From: Chryseobacterium sp. HSC-36S06
GTDB lineage: Bacteria > Bacteroidota > Bacteroidia > Flavobacteriales > Weeksellaceae
DNA length: 64,000 nucleotides
NCBI RefSeq assembly: GCF_024171485.1
Contig: NZ_JALJZX010000001.1
Span: forward strand, 496,001-560,000
Reading direction: 5' to 3'
The translations under genes and the position numbers were made by a program. Shown in pieces: positions 1 through 7,441 of the stretch. The notes beneath the pieces are model-generated. The model saw only the letters and a program-made list of their open reading frames with translations, was not told where the DNA came from and did not search any database. Position 1 is the first letter of the stretch. Each line of letters begins with the position of its first letter.

Positions 1-292
1 AGACTTCGTTAGGAGCTGAAAATTTTTCGTTGTCGTGGCCTACCGCTGCGATTTGTTTCAGAATTTCTTCTGATGTCACTTTTGCCGCGTCATATTCTAC
101 AGCGAGTTCCTGTTTTTCAGCGGACCAGTTGGCATATGTTGCACCGCTCTTTTTAGCGGTAGTTTCGATTCTTTCTTTACACATTCCGCACTCACCTTTA
201 ACTTTAAAAGTTGATTTGGTGATGGTTTGTGCGAATAAAAAGTTGGTGAATAGGAGTGAGAAAGCCAGAAAGCTTTTCAATAATGTTTTCAT
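1..292 (-). CDS. Exported heavy-metal-associated (HMA) domain protein, cut by window edge
   Basis: The gene starts at 292 and runs off the left edge, so the C-terminus is missing. Reading the minus strand gives a signal peptide of about 22 residues (MKTLLKSFLAFSLLF...FAQ) followed by an HMA fold with the metal-binding motif GECGMCKERIE (C35 and C38). This is the CxxC site of CopZ/MerP-like proteins that bind soft metals such as Cu(I). The export signal places it in the periplasm. It lies 67 bases downstream of a Cys-rich exported protein on the same strand, so the two are probably co-transcribed and may share a metal-related role. Seen directly: signal peptide and CxxC. Inferred: copper or a similar metal as ligand. 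Confidence 0.8.
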   Translation of the reverse strand, partial: MKTLLKSFLAFSLLFTNFLFAQTITKSTFKVKGECGMCKERIETTAKKSGATYANWSAEKQELAVEYDAAKVTSEEILKQIAAVGHDNEKFSAPNEV

Positions 293-359
293 TTTTTAAA
301 ATAAATTAATTTAATAAAAGGGAGCCAAAAGAACATACTTCAGGCTGTCAGTCAATAAA

Positions 360-737
360 TTAAGCTATTTTCGGCGGCTGCCAGATGTTATGAAAACTTG
401 ATGAAAAAAAAGAAATTTCGTAATTAAATTTCAGTTGATGATCGAAGAATGTTTTTTGCAAAGGCTGATAATCTTCGGAAAGATAGTAGTTAAGCGCTAA
501 ATTTACAGAACACGAATGACAGTTCGAGCAGTCATTGCTGCAAGTATTTTTCTCTGATGTTCCCGAAGGATTCTCCGAATGGCAGGATTGTGTTTTTTCA
601 GTTTTGCAGCAGTCATCTTTTTTTTCTTTTTTTTCGCAGCATTCCATTTTCGCATCCTGTGCGAAAAGTGTCTGCGTTGGAAGTATGAAAACTCCCAAAC
701 CAAAAATTATTAAAAATATTTGTAATGTCCTTAACAT
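360..737 (-). CDS. Small exported Cys-rich protein
   Basis: A 125-residue protein with an N-terminal hydrophobic signal (residues 1-26), then a charged region with repeated Cys pairs (MECCEKKEKKDDCCK) and further single Cys and His residues (SCHS, CSNDCSNCHSCS). The C-terminal half is aromatic and ends in WQPPKIA. The Cys/His content and its position just upstream of an HMA protein gene suggest metal binding. I do not recognise a family with a defined function. A box matching TAnnTTTG (minus strand, 745-752) sits so close to the start codon that the transcript would be almost leaderless. Confidence 0.6.
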   Translation of the reverse strand: MLRTLQIFLIIFGLGVFILPTQTLFAQDAKMECCEKKEKKDDCCKTEKTQSCHSENPSGTSEKNTCSNDCSNCHSCSVNLALNYYLSEDYQPLQKTFFDHQLKFNYEISFFSSSFHNIWQPPKIA

Positions 738-841
738 CTTAACGCAAAATTACAAAATAATTTTGAACTGGAGACGAGTTAAAGTTTCTTAAAAAACAGT
801 TAAAATAAACTAGGTGTAACGTTCTGAAAATTAAATAGCTG

Positions 842-849
842 TATTTTTG
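842..849 (+). promoter_or_regulatory. Putative -7 promoter element for the L,D-transpeptidase gene
   Basis: TATTTTTG matches the Bacteroidota -7 consensus TAnnTTTG, 30 bases upstream of the start codon at 880. The -33 element is weak. Confidence 0.4.
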
Positions 850-879
850 CCGGGTCAAATTGATTTAACATAATACAGA

Positions 880-1638
880 ATGAAGAAAGTCCTTTTATCA
901 CTAGTTGCCGCCCTCTTTTTTGCAACATCTTTTTATACGCTCGATTCAAAAGAAGAGGCCAAACCAGAAACTCAGAATATAAAAATACCATTTCCTACAG
1001 TTAATAAATCAAAATTATCGAAAGATAAGTCTACCGAAATCTACAATTCCATCAGTTTCGAAAACGGCAATACATTGAATCCTGAAGTTTTTGAAAAAGC
1101 TTTTTTAGGATTCAATAATCTTAAGAAAGCCGGAAAACTTCCGGAAGTTTCAAATTTAATCAGCGTAGTTGATTTTTCACTTTCATCTAGAAAAAAGCGC
1201 CTTTGGGTAATTGATCTGGAGAAAAAATTGGTGGTTTTCAATTCGCTGGTTGCACACGGAAAGAATACGGGAGAAGAATTTGCGCAGAAATTTTCCAACA
1301 CCGAAAGTTCTTACCAAAGCAGCCTTGGTTTTTATATTACTGAAAGTACATACAACGGAAGCAATGGATATTCGCTTAAACTTTTGGGCATGGATCCGGG
1401 TTACAACGATGCCGCTTTACAAAGAGCCATTGTAATGCACGGTGCAGATTATGTAAGTGATGATTTCATTAAATCTCAGAAGAGAATTGGCAGAAGCTGG
1501 GGGTGCCCGGCAGTTCCAAGAGCTTTGGCAGAACCGATCATCAATACCATAAAAGGTAAAAACGTATTGTTTATTTATTATCCTGATGAGCAATATCTTT
1601 CAGCATCAGAATGGCTGAAAAACAGTGAAACGATTTAA
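880..1638 (+). CDS. Murein L,D-transpeptidase catalytic domain family protein (YkuD_2 type)
   Basis: A 252-residue protein with an N-terminal signal segment (residues 1-20), a linker, and a catalytic domain from about residue 95 to the end. The catalytic signature is visible as MHGADYV (H187) followed by IGRSWGCPAVP (C209), the His and nucleophilic Cys of L,D-transpeptidases of the YkuD_2 family (PF13645). Such enzymes act on peptidoglycan stem peptides in the periplasm, but the substrate of this subfamily is not established. The gene is monocistronic, with its own promoter-like box at 842 and a hairpin terminator directly after the stop codon. Confidence 0.85.
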   Translation: MKKVLLSLVAALFFATSFYTLDSKEEAKPETQNIKIPFPTVNKSKLSKDKSTEIYNSISFENGNTLNPEVFEKAFLGFNNLKKAGKLPEVSNLISVVDFSLSSRKKRLWVIDLEKKLVVFNSLVAHGKNTGEEFAQKFSNTESSYQSSLGFYITESTYNGSNGYSLKLLGMDPGYNDAALQRAIVMHGADYVSDDFIKSQKRIGRSWGCPAVPRALAEPIINTIKGKNVLFIYYPDEQYLSASEWLKNSETI

Positions 1639-1642
1639 ATCA

Positions 1643-1677
1643 AAATCCCGAATCTCAATGGATCGGGATTTTTTTTA
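1643..1677 (+). terminator. Rho-independent terminator after the L,D-transpeptidase gene
   Basis: Stem AATCCCGA (1644-1651) pairs with TCGGGATT (1663-1670), followed by a T-run. It lies between two convergent genes and may also slow transcription arriving on the minus strand. Confidence 0.8.
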
Positions 1678-2514
1678 TTATTTCAATTCAATAGGGTTGT
1701 TATTCTTTTTCATTTCTTCCTTCATTCTGTCTTCCATTTGTTTTCTTTGGGCAGGATCCGGTGTTCTCATCGATCCGCCCCGCGATTGTGGTGCGCTGAT
1801 TCCTGATCCGCCCCTCATTGATGTCTGCATAAAAGATGCCGGGTCTTTCCGGAAAAGGGCTTCTTGTTTTTCGTAATCTTTTCTTTTCACTTTTACGATA
1901 TTGCCGCCTTGGCTTAAATTTGTCAAAGCACCGATTTTTTTTGTTTCCTTCAAATCAAAAGAATAATCACCTTTTGAATCTTCAACTTTTACAATTAAAC
2001 CAGGAAGTCCGGAGAATTTATAAGGTCCATCCTGAAAAGGAACATCAGTGGTAAACCATGCAAACCATGTTCTGCCGGCAAAATTAGTCTGGGCTTTCTG
2101 GGTTTTGTAATCACCGATTTCTGCCGTTTCCGGCAAGATTTTCCATTCCATAGTACGGTCTTCGTCATAAGAATACTGATCACGGGCAATTCGGGAATGA
2201 TAAGTGTTTTTTCCGGTTTTAAAGTCTTTTTCTATGGTGAAATCTATATGGGAACGCAGATTTTGCATCTGAGTACGGTCGAAACTTCCGCCGTTTGTTT
2301 GGCGCATTCGGGTGAACAGAGAATCGCGCTGAAGGCGTTTTTCGCCATAAAAAATTGATTTTTCCGGAGTAACATCCAGATAAGCATTTTCTGTTTTTAT
2401 CTCGCTGCGGTTTGTAGAATCGGTCTTCATGGTAACCTGATATATAAATCGGTTTGCCTGCGCGAAGATGATTTGTGAGGTTAATCCTAAAACAATAAGT
2501 CCAATCTTTTTCAT
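1678..2514 (-). CDS. GLPGLI family protein
   Basis: A 278-residue exported protein with a signal peptide (residues 1-19). The motif that names the family, FSGLPGLIVKV, is at about residues 168-177 (TIGR01200). The family is widespread in Flavobacteriia and often stands near TonB-dependent receptor genes; its function is unknown. The C-terminal 60 residues are low-complexity (Gly/Ser-rich, then Lys/Glu/Met-rich). No receptor gene is adjacent here. It is convergent with the L,D-transpeptidase gene and divergent from the suf operon. Confidence 0.85.
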   Translation of the reverse strand: MKKIGLIVLGLTSQIIFAQANRFIYQVTMKTDSTNRSEIKTENAYLDVTPEKSIFYGEKRLQRDSLFTRMRQTNGGSFDRTQMQNLRSHIDFTIEKDFKTGKNTYHSRIARDQYSYDEDRTMEWKILPETAEIGDYKTQKAQTNFAGRTWFAWFTTDVPFQDGPYKFSGLPGLIVKVEDSKGDYSFDLKETKKIGALTNLSQGGNIVKVKRKDYEKQEALFRKDPASFMQTSMRGGSGISAPQSRGGSMRTPDPAQRKQMEDRMKEEMKKNNNPIELK

Positions 2515-2602
2515 TGATTTTGATTTGGTTTTTGATAAAAATTCTGTCCAAATGTTAAAATCATTCTTCTATCATTCAGATAGACAAATATACCGCCACG
2601 AA

Positions 2603-2633
2603 TTTGATATTCATTATATTATTAGTAATTTTG
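2603..2633 (+). promoter_or_regulatory. Promoter of the suf operon
   Basis: TTTG (2603-2606), a spacer of 19 bases, and TAATTTTG (2626-2633) match the Bacteroidota housekeeping promoter. The box ends 28 bases upstream of the sufA start codon. Confidence 0.7.
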
Positions 2634-2661
2634 CAATCTAAAATCATTCTAAATAAAAACA

Positions 2662-2991
2662 ATGATAAAAGTTAGCGATCATGCAAAGGAAAAAGCCATT
2701 CAGCTGATGACTGAAGACGGTTTTAAGCCTTTCGAAGATTATATAAGAGTCGGCGTTAAAAGCGGTGGCTGTTCCGGACTTGAATATGTGTTGAAGTTCG
2801 ATAACGAGAAATTCGACTCTGATCAGATATTTGAAGATAACGGCATTAAGATCATCATCGATAAGAAATCCATCCTTTATCTTGCAGGAACCACACTTGA
2901 ATATTCAGGTGGTTTGAATGGAAAAGGTTTTATATTCAACAATCCCAATGCGAACAGAACGTGTGGGTGTGGAGAATCTTTTAGTTTATAA
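2662..2991 (+). CDS. sufA: A-type Fe-S cluster carrier SufA/IscA
   Basis: A 109-residue protein of the HesB/IscA family. The three conserved cysteines are present: C37 in SGGCSGLEY and C101/C103 in the C-terminal TCGCGESF. A-type carriers receive Fe-S clusters from the SufBCD scaffold and pass them to target proteins in the cytoplasm. It is the first gene of the suf operon, only six bases from sufB. The assignment as the SUF-linked carrier, rather than a general IscA or ErpA, rests on this context. Confidence 0.9.
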   Translation: MIKVSDHAKEKAIQLMTEDGFKPFEDYIRVGVKSGGCSGLEYVLKFDNEKFDSDQIFEDNGIKIIIDKKSILYLAGTTLEYSGGLNGKGFIFNNPNANRTCGCGESFSL

Positions 2992-2997
2992 AAAATT

Positions 2998-4446
2998 ATG
3001 TCAAAATATACAGAAGACGACTTAAGGGTCGATCTTGAAAACCAAAAATACGAATTCGGCTTCGAGACAGATATTGAGTATGAAGATTTTCCTACCGGTC
3101 TGAATGAAGAGATCGTAAGAATGATTTCGGCAAAGAAAAATGAACCGGAATGGATGACAGAATGGAGGCTGGAATCTTTCAGAATCTGGCAGAAAATGGA
3201 AGAACCGACTTGGGCAAATGTACAATATGAAAAACCTGATTTTCAGGCAATTAAATATTACGCCGCGCCTAAGAAAAAACCGGAGCTTGCAAGTCTGGAT
3301 GAGGTGGATCCGGAATTGTTGAAAACTTTTGCCAAACTGGGAATCAACATTGAGGAACAGAAAAGACTTTCCGGAGTTGCTGTGGATATTGTAATGGATT
3401 CAGTTTCAGTAAAAACCACTTTCCAGGATACACTTTTAGAAAAGGGAATTATCTTCTGTCCAATTTCAGAAGCGATACAGAATTACCCGGAATTAGTAAA
3501 AAAATATATCGGAAAAGTAGTTCCAAGAGGAGATAATTTTTATGCGGCTTTGAACTCCGCAGTATTTTCAGACGGAAGTTTCTGCTACATTCCTAAAGGC
3601 GTGAAATGTCCGATGGAACTTTCTACTTACTTCAGAATCAACCAGTCCGGAAGCGGGCAATTCGAAAGAACTTTAGTAATCGCTGATGAAGGAAGTTACG
3701 TTTCTTATCTCGAAGGCTGCACCGCACCGGCAAGAGACGAGAATCAGCTTCACGCCGCGGTGGTAGAACTTATCGCGATGGATAATGCTGAAATTAAATA
3801 TTCTACAGTCCAAAACTGGTTTCCGGGAGATGCTGAAGGAAAAGGCGGAGTTTTCAATTTCGTAACGAAACGCGGAATTTGTGAGAAAAATGCAAAAATC
3901 TCATGGACTCAGGTTGAAACCGGTTCTGCAGTAACCTGGAAATATCCAAGCTGTATTTTGAAAGGTGACAATTCCATTGGTGAATTCTACTCGATTGCAG
4001 TAACAAACAATCACCAGTATGCCGATACCGGAACAAAAATGATTCACATCGGAAAAAACACCCGTTCAACCATTATTTCAAAGGGAATTTCTGCCGGAAA
4101 ATCTAATAATTCCTACCGTGGATTGGTAAAAGTAATGCCTTCAGCAAAAGGAGCAAGAAACTTTTCTCAGTGCGACTCACTTTTGATGGGCAATGAATGC
4201 GGCGCACACACTTTCCCTTATATCGAAATCAAAGATCCGACTGCGCAGTTAGAACATGAAGCTACGACTTCAAAAATCGGCGAAGACCAGATTTTCTACT
4301 GTAACCAGCGCGGAATCAATACAGAAAAAGCGATTGCACTGATTGTAAACGGTTTCGGTAAAGAAGTTTTAAACAAACTTCCAATGGAATTTGCGATCGA
4401 AGCTCAGAAACTACTTGAAATTTCCCTTGAAGGATCAGTTGGATAA
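2998..4446 (+). CDS. sufB: Fe-S cluster assembly scaffold subunit SufB
   Basis: A 482-residue protein, the usual SufB length. It carries the conserved C-terminal beta-helix segment including [17 protein letters not shown], a region in which SufB holds cluster-assembly cysteines, and the C-terminal [12 protein letters not shown] motif. SufB forms the SufBC2D scaffold in the cytoplasm, on which Fe-S clusters are built with sulfur from SufS/SufE. It follows sufA after six bases. A compact inverted repeat separates it from sufC. Confidence 0.95.
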   Translation: MSKYTEDDLRVDLENQKYEFGFETDIEYEDFPTGLNEEIVRMISAKKNEPEWMTEWRLESFRIWQKMEEPTWANVQYEKPDFQAIKYYAAPKKKPELASLDEVDPELLKTFAKLGINIEEQKRLSGVAVDIVMDSVSVKTTFQDTLLEKGIIFCPISEAIQNYPELVKKYIGKVVPRGDNFYAALNSAVFSDGSFCYIPKGVKCPMELSTYFRINQSGSGQFERTLVIADEGSYVSYLEGCTAPARDENQLHAAVVELIAMDNAEIKYSTVQNWFPGDAEGKGGVFNFVTKRGICEKNAKISWTQVETGSAVTWKYPSCILKGDNSIGEFYSIAVTNNHQYADTGTKMIHIGKNTRSTIISKGISAGKSNNSYRGLVKVMPSAKGARNFSQCDSLLMGNECGAHTFPYIEIKDPTAQLEHEATTSKIGEDQIFYCNQRGINTEKAIALIVNGFGKEVLNKLPMEFAIEAQKLLEISLEGSVG

Positions 4447-4459
4447 AAACAGTTTAAAT

Positions 4460-4486
4460 TAATAATGGATTCAAAATCCATTATTT
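4460..4486 (+). other. Intercistronic hairpin between sufB and sufC
   Basis: A perfect 11-base inverted repeat (AATAATGGATT at 4461-4471 and its complement at 4475-4485) with a three-base loop. It is not followed by a strong T-run, so it looks more like an mRNA processing or stability element than a terminator. Confidence 0.5.
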
Positions 4487-4519
4487 AATTCAGACAAAAC
4501 TCAAATACAGAACTAGATT

Positions 4520-5263
4520 ATGCTACATATCAATAACTTACACGCTAAAATAGAAGACGGCGTAGAAATTTTAAAAGGAATTAATTTACAGATCAACCCA
4601 GGCGAAGTTCACGCCATTATGGGACCGAACGGTGCCGGAAAATCCACACTTTCATCCGTGATAGCCGGTAAAGAAGATTACGAAGTTACAGAGGGTGAAA
4701 TTCTTTTTGAAGGTAAAGATATCATTGAAGATGCGCCGGAAGACCGTGCACATAAAGGAATTTTCCTTTCTTTTCAGTATCCTGTAGAAATTCCCGGAGT
4801 TTCCGTGACGAACTTTATTAAAGCTGCTCTTAACGAAACCAGAAAAGCTAAAGGTTTGGAAGATATGCCTGCAAAAGAGATGTTGGCACTGATTCGGGAA
4901 AACTCAGAAAAACTGGGAATTAAAAGAGATTTTCTTTCAAGATCTTTAAATGAAGGTTTTTCAGGAGGAGAGAAGAAGAGAAATGAAGTCTTTCAAATGA
5001 TGATGCTGAATCCGAAATTAGCCATTCTGGATGAGACCGATTCAGGTTTGGACATTGACGCATTAAGAATTGTTGCCGACGGTGTAAATTCATTCAGAAA
5101 CGAAGGCAACGCAGTTTTGCTGATTACTCACTACCAAAGACTTTTAGATTATATTCAGCCCGATTTTGTACACGTTTTGGCCGATGGAAAAATCATTAAA
5201 ACCGGTGATAAGAATTTGGCGCTGGAGCTCGAAGAAAAAGGCTACGACTGGCTATTGAATTAG
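4520..5263 (+). CDS. sufC: Fe-S assembly ATPase SufC
   Basis: A 247-residue ABC-type ATPase. Walker A is GPNGAGKS (35-42), the signature region is NEGFSGGEKKR (144-154), and Walker B ends in the LDETDSGLD segment (about 170-178). The GEKKR form of the signature is typical of SufC. It is a soluble ATPase that binds SufB and SufD and drives conformational change in the scaffold; it is not a transporter. It is the third gene of the suf operon. Confidence 0.95.
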   Translation: MLHINNLHAKIEDGVEILKGINLQINPGEVHAIMGPNGAGKSTLSSVIAGKEDYEVTEGEILFEGKDIIEDAPEDRAHKGIFLSFQYPVEIPGVSVTNFIKAALNETRKAKGLEDMPAKEMLALIRENSEKLGIKRDFLSRSLNEGFSGGEKKRNEVFQMMMLNPKLAILDETDSGLDIDALRIVADGVNSFRNEGNAVLLITHYQRLLDYIQPDFVHVLADGKIIKTGDKNLALELEEKGYDWLLN

Positions 5264-5350
5264 TTTGAAATGGTTTGAAAAATTTACGGTTTCTGATTTT
5301 TGGAGCCTTAAAAAAACAAGCACAAATCAAACATCATCAAACAAATAAAT

Positions 5351-6658
5351 ATGGCACTTTTAGAAAATATACAAAATAACCACGCAGCTTTTTTAGAAAC
5401 CTTAAAAAACCGTTTTCTGGATAATCAGAGAGAATCGGCTTTAAAGAAATTCTTTCAGCTAGGGATTCCCACTAAAAAAGACGAGGAATATAAATACACC
5501 AACCTAAAGGAGATTTCAGAGAAAAATTATAACTTTTCCCCGAAAGAAACCCACAATATTACCAAGGAACAGATTGATGCGCTTCATTTAGGTGAAGAAA
5601 ATTTCGACTGGATTGTCTTTATTAACGGGCAACTGCACAAAGAACTTTCAAAAATCTCCATTGAAAATGTAGAATTCCTTTCCTTTAATTTTGCCTTGAA
5701 CGATGCAAAACATAATGAGGTTTTCGAAAAATATTTCAATACCATTGCTGCACAGGATCTGGCTTTTACCAACCTGAATTTAGCTTACTGCAAACAGGGG
5801 TTTTTCATGAAAGTTCCTAAAAATACAGTGATCGAAAAACCGATTCATGTTTTCTATCTTTCTCAGAATCAGGATGAAAATACGGTTTACAATACTAGAA
5901 ATTTACTGATCGCGGAAGAAGGTTCCAAAATTGAAATTATTGAAAGCCATCACAATTTCGACGAAAGTTTCGTTTTCACCAATTCGGTAACCGAAATTTT
6001 CACTTACCAAAACGCAAAAGCAGACTGGCATAAAGTACAGAACGACAGCGATACTTCGTATTTGATCGATCATACTTTTGCAAAACAGGAACGCGACAGT
6101 TTAACCACAGTGAATACTTTCACTTTTGGAGGAAAACTCGTAAGAAACAACCTGGATTTCATTCATAACGGCGAGAATATCAACTCTTTCATGAACGGAA
6201 TTACGATTATCGGAGGCGAACAGACTGTGGATCACCACACCGCCGTTCATCACAAAACTCCGAATTGCGAAAGTTACCAGAATTATAAAGGAATCTATAA
6301 AGACAAATCTCACGGAGTTTTCAACGGGAAAGTTTTCGTAGATAAAATCGCTCAGAAAACCAATGCGTACCAGCAGAACAACAATATTCTGCTCAATGAA
6401 GGCGCAACAATCGACACCAAGCCGCAACTTGAAATTTTTGCTGATGATGTAAAATGTTCCCACGGTTGTACCGTTGGTCAGCTGAATGAAGATGCGCTTT
6501 TCTACCTCCGTGCACGCGGAATTTCGAAAAATGAAGCACAGGCTTTGCTGTTATACGCGTTCGCAAATGATGCGATGCAGAACATTGATATTGAGCCGCT
6601 TAAAATAAAAATTTCGAAACTGCTCGCCGAAAAACTGGAAGTAGATATCGAATTTTAA
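5351..6658 (+). CDS. sufD: Fe-S cluster assembly protein SufD
   Basis: A 435-residue paralogue of SufB. The C-terminal core carries DDVKCSHGCTVGQLNEDALFY, the conserved SufD segment whose His residue contributes to cluster assembly at the SufB-SufD interface. The N-terminal third is variable, as usual for SufD. It is the last recognisable suf gene. The cysteine desulfurase gene sufS, which often follows sufD in Flavobacteriia, is not present within the window after it. A terminator hairpin lies a few bases downstream. Confidence 0.93.
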   Translation: MALLENIQNNHAAFLETLKNRFLDNQRESALKKFFQLGIPTKKDEEYKYTNLKEISEKNYNFSPKETHNITKEQIDALHLGEENFDWIVFINGQLHKELSKISIENVEFLSFNFALNDAKHNEVFEKYFNTIAAQDLAFTNLNLAYCKQGFFMKVPKNTVIEKPIHVFYLSQNQDENTVYNTRNLLIAEEGSKIEIIESHHNFDESFVFTNSVTEIFTYQNAKADWHKVQNDSDTSYLIDHTFAKQERDSLTTVNTFTFGGKLVRNNLDFIHNGENINSFMNGITIIGGEQTVDHHTAVHHKTPNCESYQNYKGIYKDKSHGVFNGKVFVDKIAQKTNAYQQNNNILLNEGATIDTKPQLEIFADDVKCSHGCTVGQLNEDALFYLRARGISKNEAQALLLYAFANDAMQNIDIEPLKIKISKLLAEKLEVDIEF

Positions 6659-6663
6659 AAATT

Positions 6664-6693
6664 AAAAACGTGTTTCTGACACGTTTTTTTTAT
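6664..6693 (+). terminator. Terminator of the suf operon
   Basis: Stem AAAACGTG (starting at 6666) pairs with CACGTTTT, followed by a long T-run, directly after sufD. Confidence 0.85.
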
Positions 6694-6698
6694 TTTTA

Positions 6699-6803
6699 GG
6701 GCGGACAATTCGCGCTCTCCGCTCATACTCCTCGGTCGGCGGCTCCACTTCGTTCCGCCGCCTCCCTGCGGGGTAACCGCTGCGATCACGGCCGCAGACC
6801 CGT
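6699..6803. repeat. G+C-rich interspersed repeat (REP-like)
   Basis: About 105 bases that are far richer in G+C than the flanking DNA. The segment contains the phrases CGCGCTCTCCGCTCATACTC, CTGCGGGGTAACCGCTGCGA and a central stem (CGGCGG at 6737-6742 with CCGCCG at 6755-6760). I recognise the wording as a repeat scattered through Chryseobacterium-type genomes between genes. Only one copy is in this window, so the repeat status rests on memory of related genomes. It separates sufD from the HExxH gene. Confidence 0.5.
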
Positions 6804-6827
6804 TTTCAAAATAAAACCAGTAATCCA

Positions 6828-7346
6828 ATGAATTTAGAAAATATTACCGATCATCTTGAAGCTTACAAACAGCACGGTCAGATTATCGATGCTGCCAACT
6901 TCGTCATCAGCAGTTTTGGTTTGGAGCATGATAATTTTGCAGGGTTCGGTTTCCGTCCGGAGCTTGAGCCTAACAAAATGCTGCTTACGGCAGAAGGCGC
7001 TCTTGGTGAAAGACAGATGGTGATGATCCCGAAAAATCTTTTCGATTTCGATCTTAATTTAGTGGTGAATATGCTGGCTCACGAAATGCTGCACGTCCGT
7101 CAGAAAGCGCCGGGAAATATTGTCGAGGACAAAAACGAAAGAGAATTTCAGGCTTATTACGAAATGCTTTTTCATAAAGTTTTCCCGAATGTTCCTGAGG
7201 TTTCAGATTTCCATAAAAAATTCTTCGGCCAAAAAGCTTTGGAATATTACCGCAGAATGGGAGATAGCTCGAAATTGCAGGAGAATTATAAAGAACAAAA
7301 ATTTGAGGTTGAAGCGTTGATCAATAATTTACTAACTGAGAGGTGA
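6828..7346 (+). CDS. Cytosolic hypothetical protein with HExxH zincin-like motif
   Basis: A 172-residue protein without signal peptide or membrane segment. The middle contains LAHEMLHVRQ (HEMLH at 85-89), the HExxH zinc-binding and catalytic motif of zincins, followed about 15 residues later by a Glu-rich helix (EREFQAYYEM) that could supply the third ligand, as in gluzincins. The predicted fold and motif would fit a small metalloprotease-like protein, but no prosequence or known family is evident and activity is inferred only from the motif. It lies after the suf operon terminator and a repeat, so it is probably an independent unit. Confidence 0.65.
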   Translation: MNLENITDHLEAYKQHGQIIDAANFVISSFGLEHDNFAGFGFRPELEPNKMLLTAEGALGERQMVMIPKNLFDFDLNLVVNMLAHEMLHVRQKAPGNIVEDKNEREFQAYYEMLFHKVFPNVPEVSDFHKKFFGQKALEYYRRMGDSSKLQENYKEQKFEVEALINNLLTER

Positions 7347-7365
7347 AGAAATCATCAGTGTTAAA

Positions 7366-7437
7366 CAGATATAGATTTGGCTAAAGCCTATCAAATAATA
7401 AAAAAAAAACGGGCTAAAGCCCGTTCCTATTGATTTG
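7366..7437. repeat. Interspersed GGCTAAAGCC-type repeat
   Basis: Two related units, TTGGCTAAAGCC (about 7377-7388) and ACGGGCTAAAGCCCGT (7409-7424), separated by an A-rich stretch and ending in TCCTATTGATTTG. This arrangement is familiar as a common intergenic repeat of Flavobacteriia. The second unit also forms the terminator of the mutase gene. Confidence 0.5.
7400..7425 (-). terminator. Terminator of the methylmalonyl-CoA mutase gene
   Basis: On the minus strand the palindrome AACGGGCT/AGCCCGTT (7408-7425) is followed by a run of about ten T (the A-run at 7400-7409), 17 bases after the mutase stop codon. Confidence 0.8.
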
Positions 7438-7441
7438 AATT

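Noticed and set aside
503-703. Lys-rich 66-codon minus-strand frame
   Set aside because: It lies inside the Cys-rich exported protein gene in another frame; its composition is the product of A-rich codons.
6101-6463. 120-codon minus-strand frame opposite sufD
   Set aside because: It is fully inside a well-supported gene, with no promoter box and no recognisable motif.
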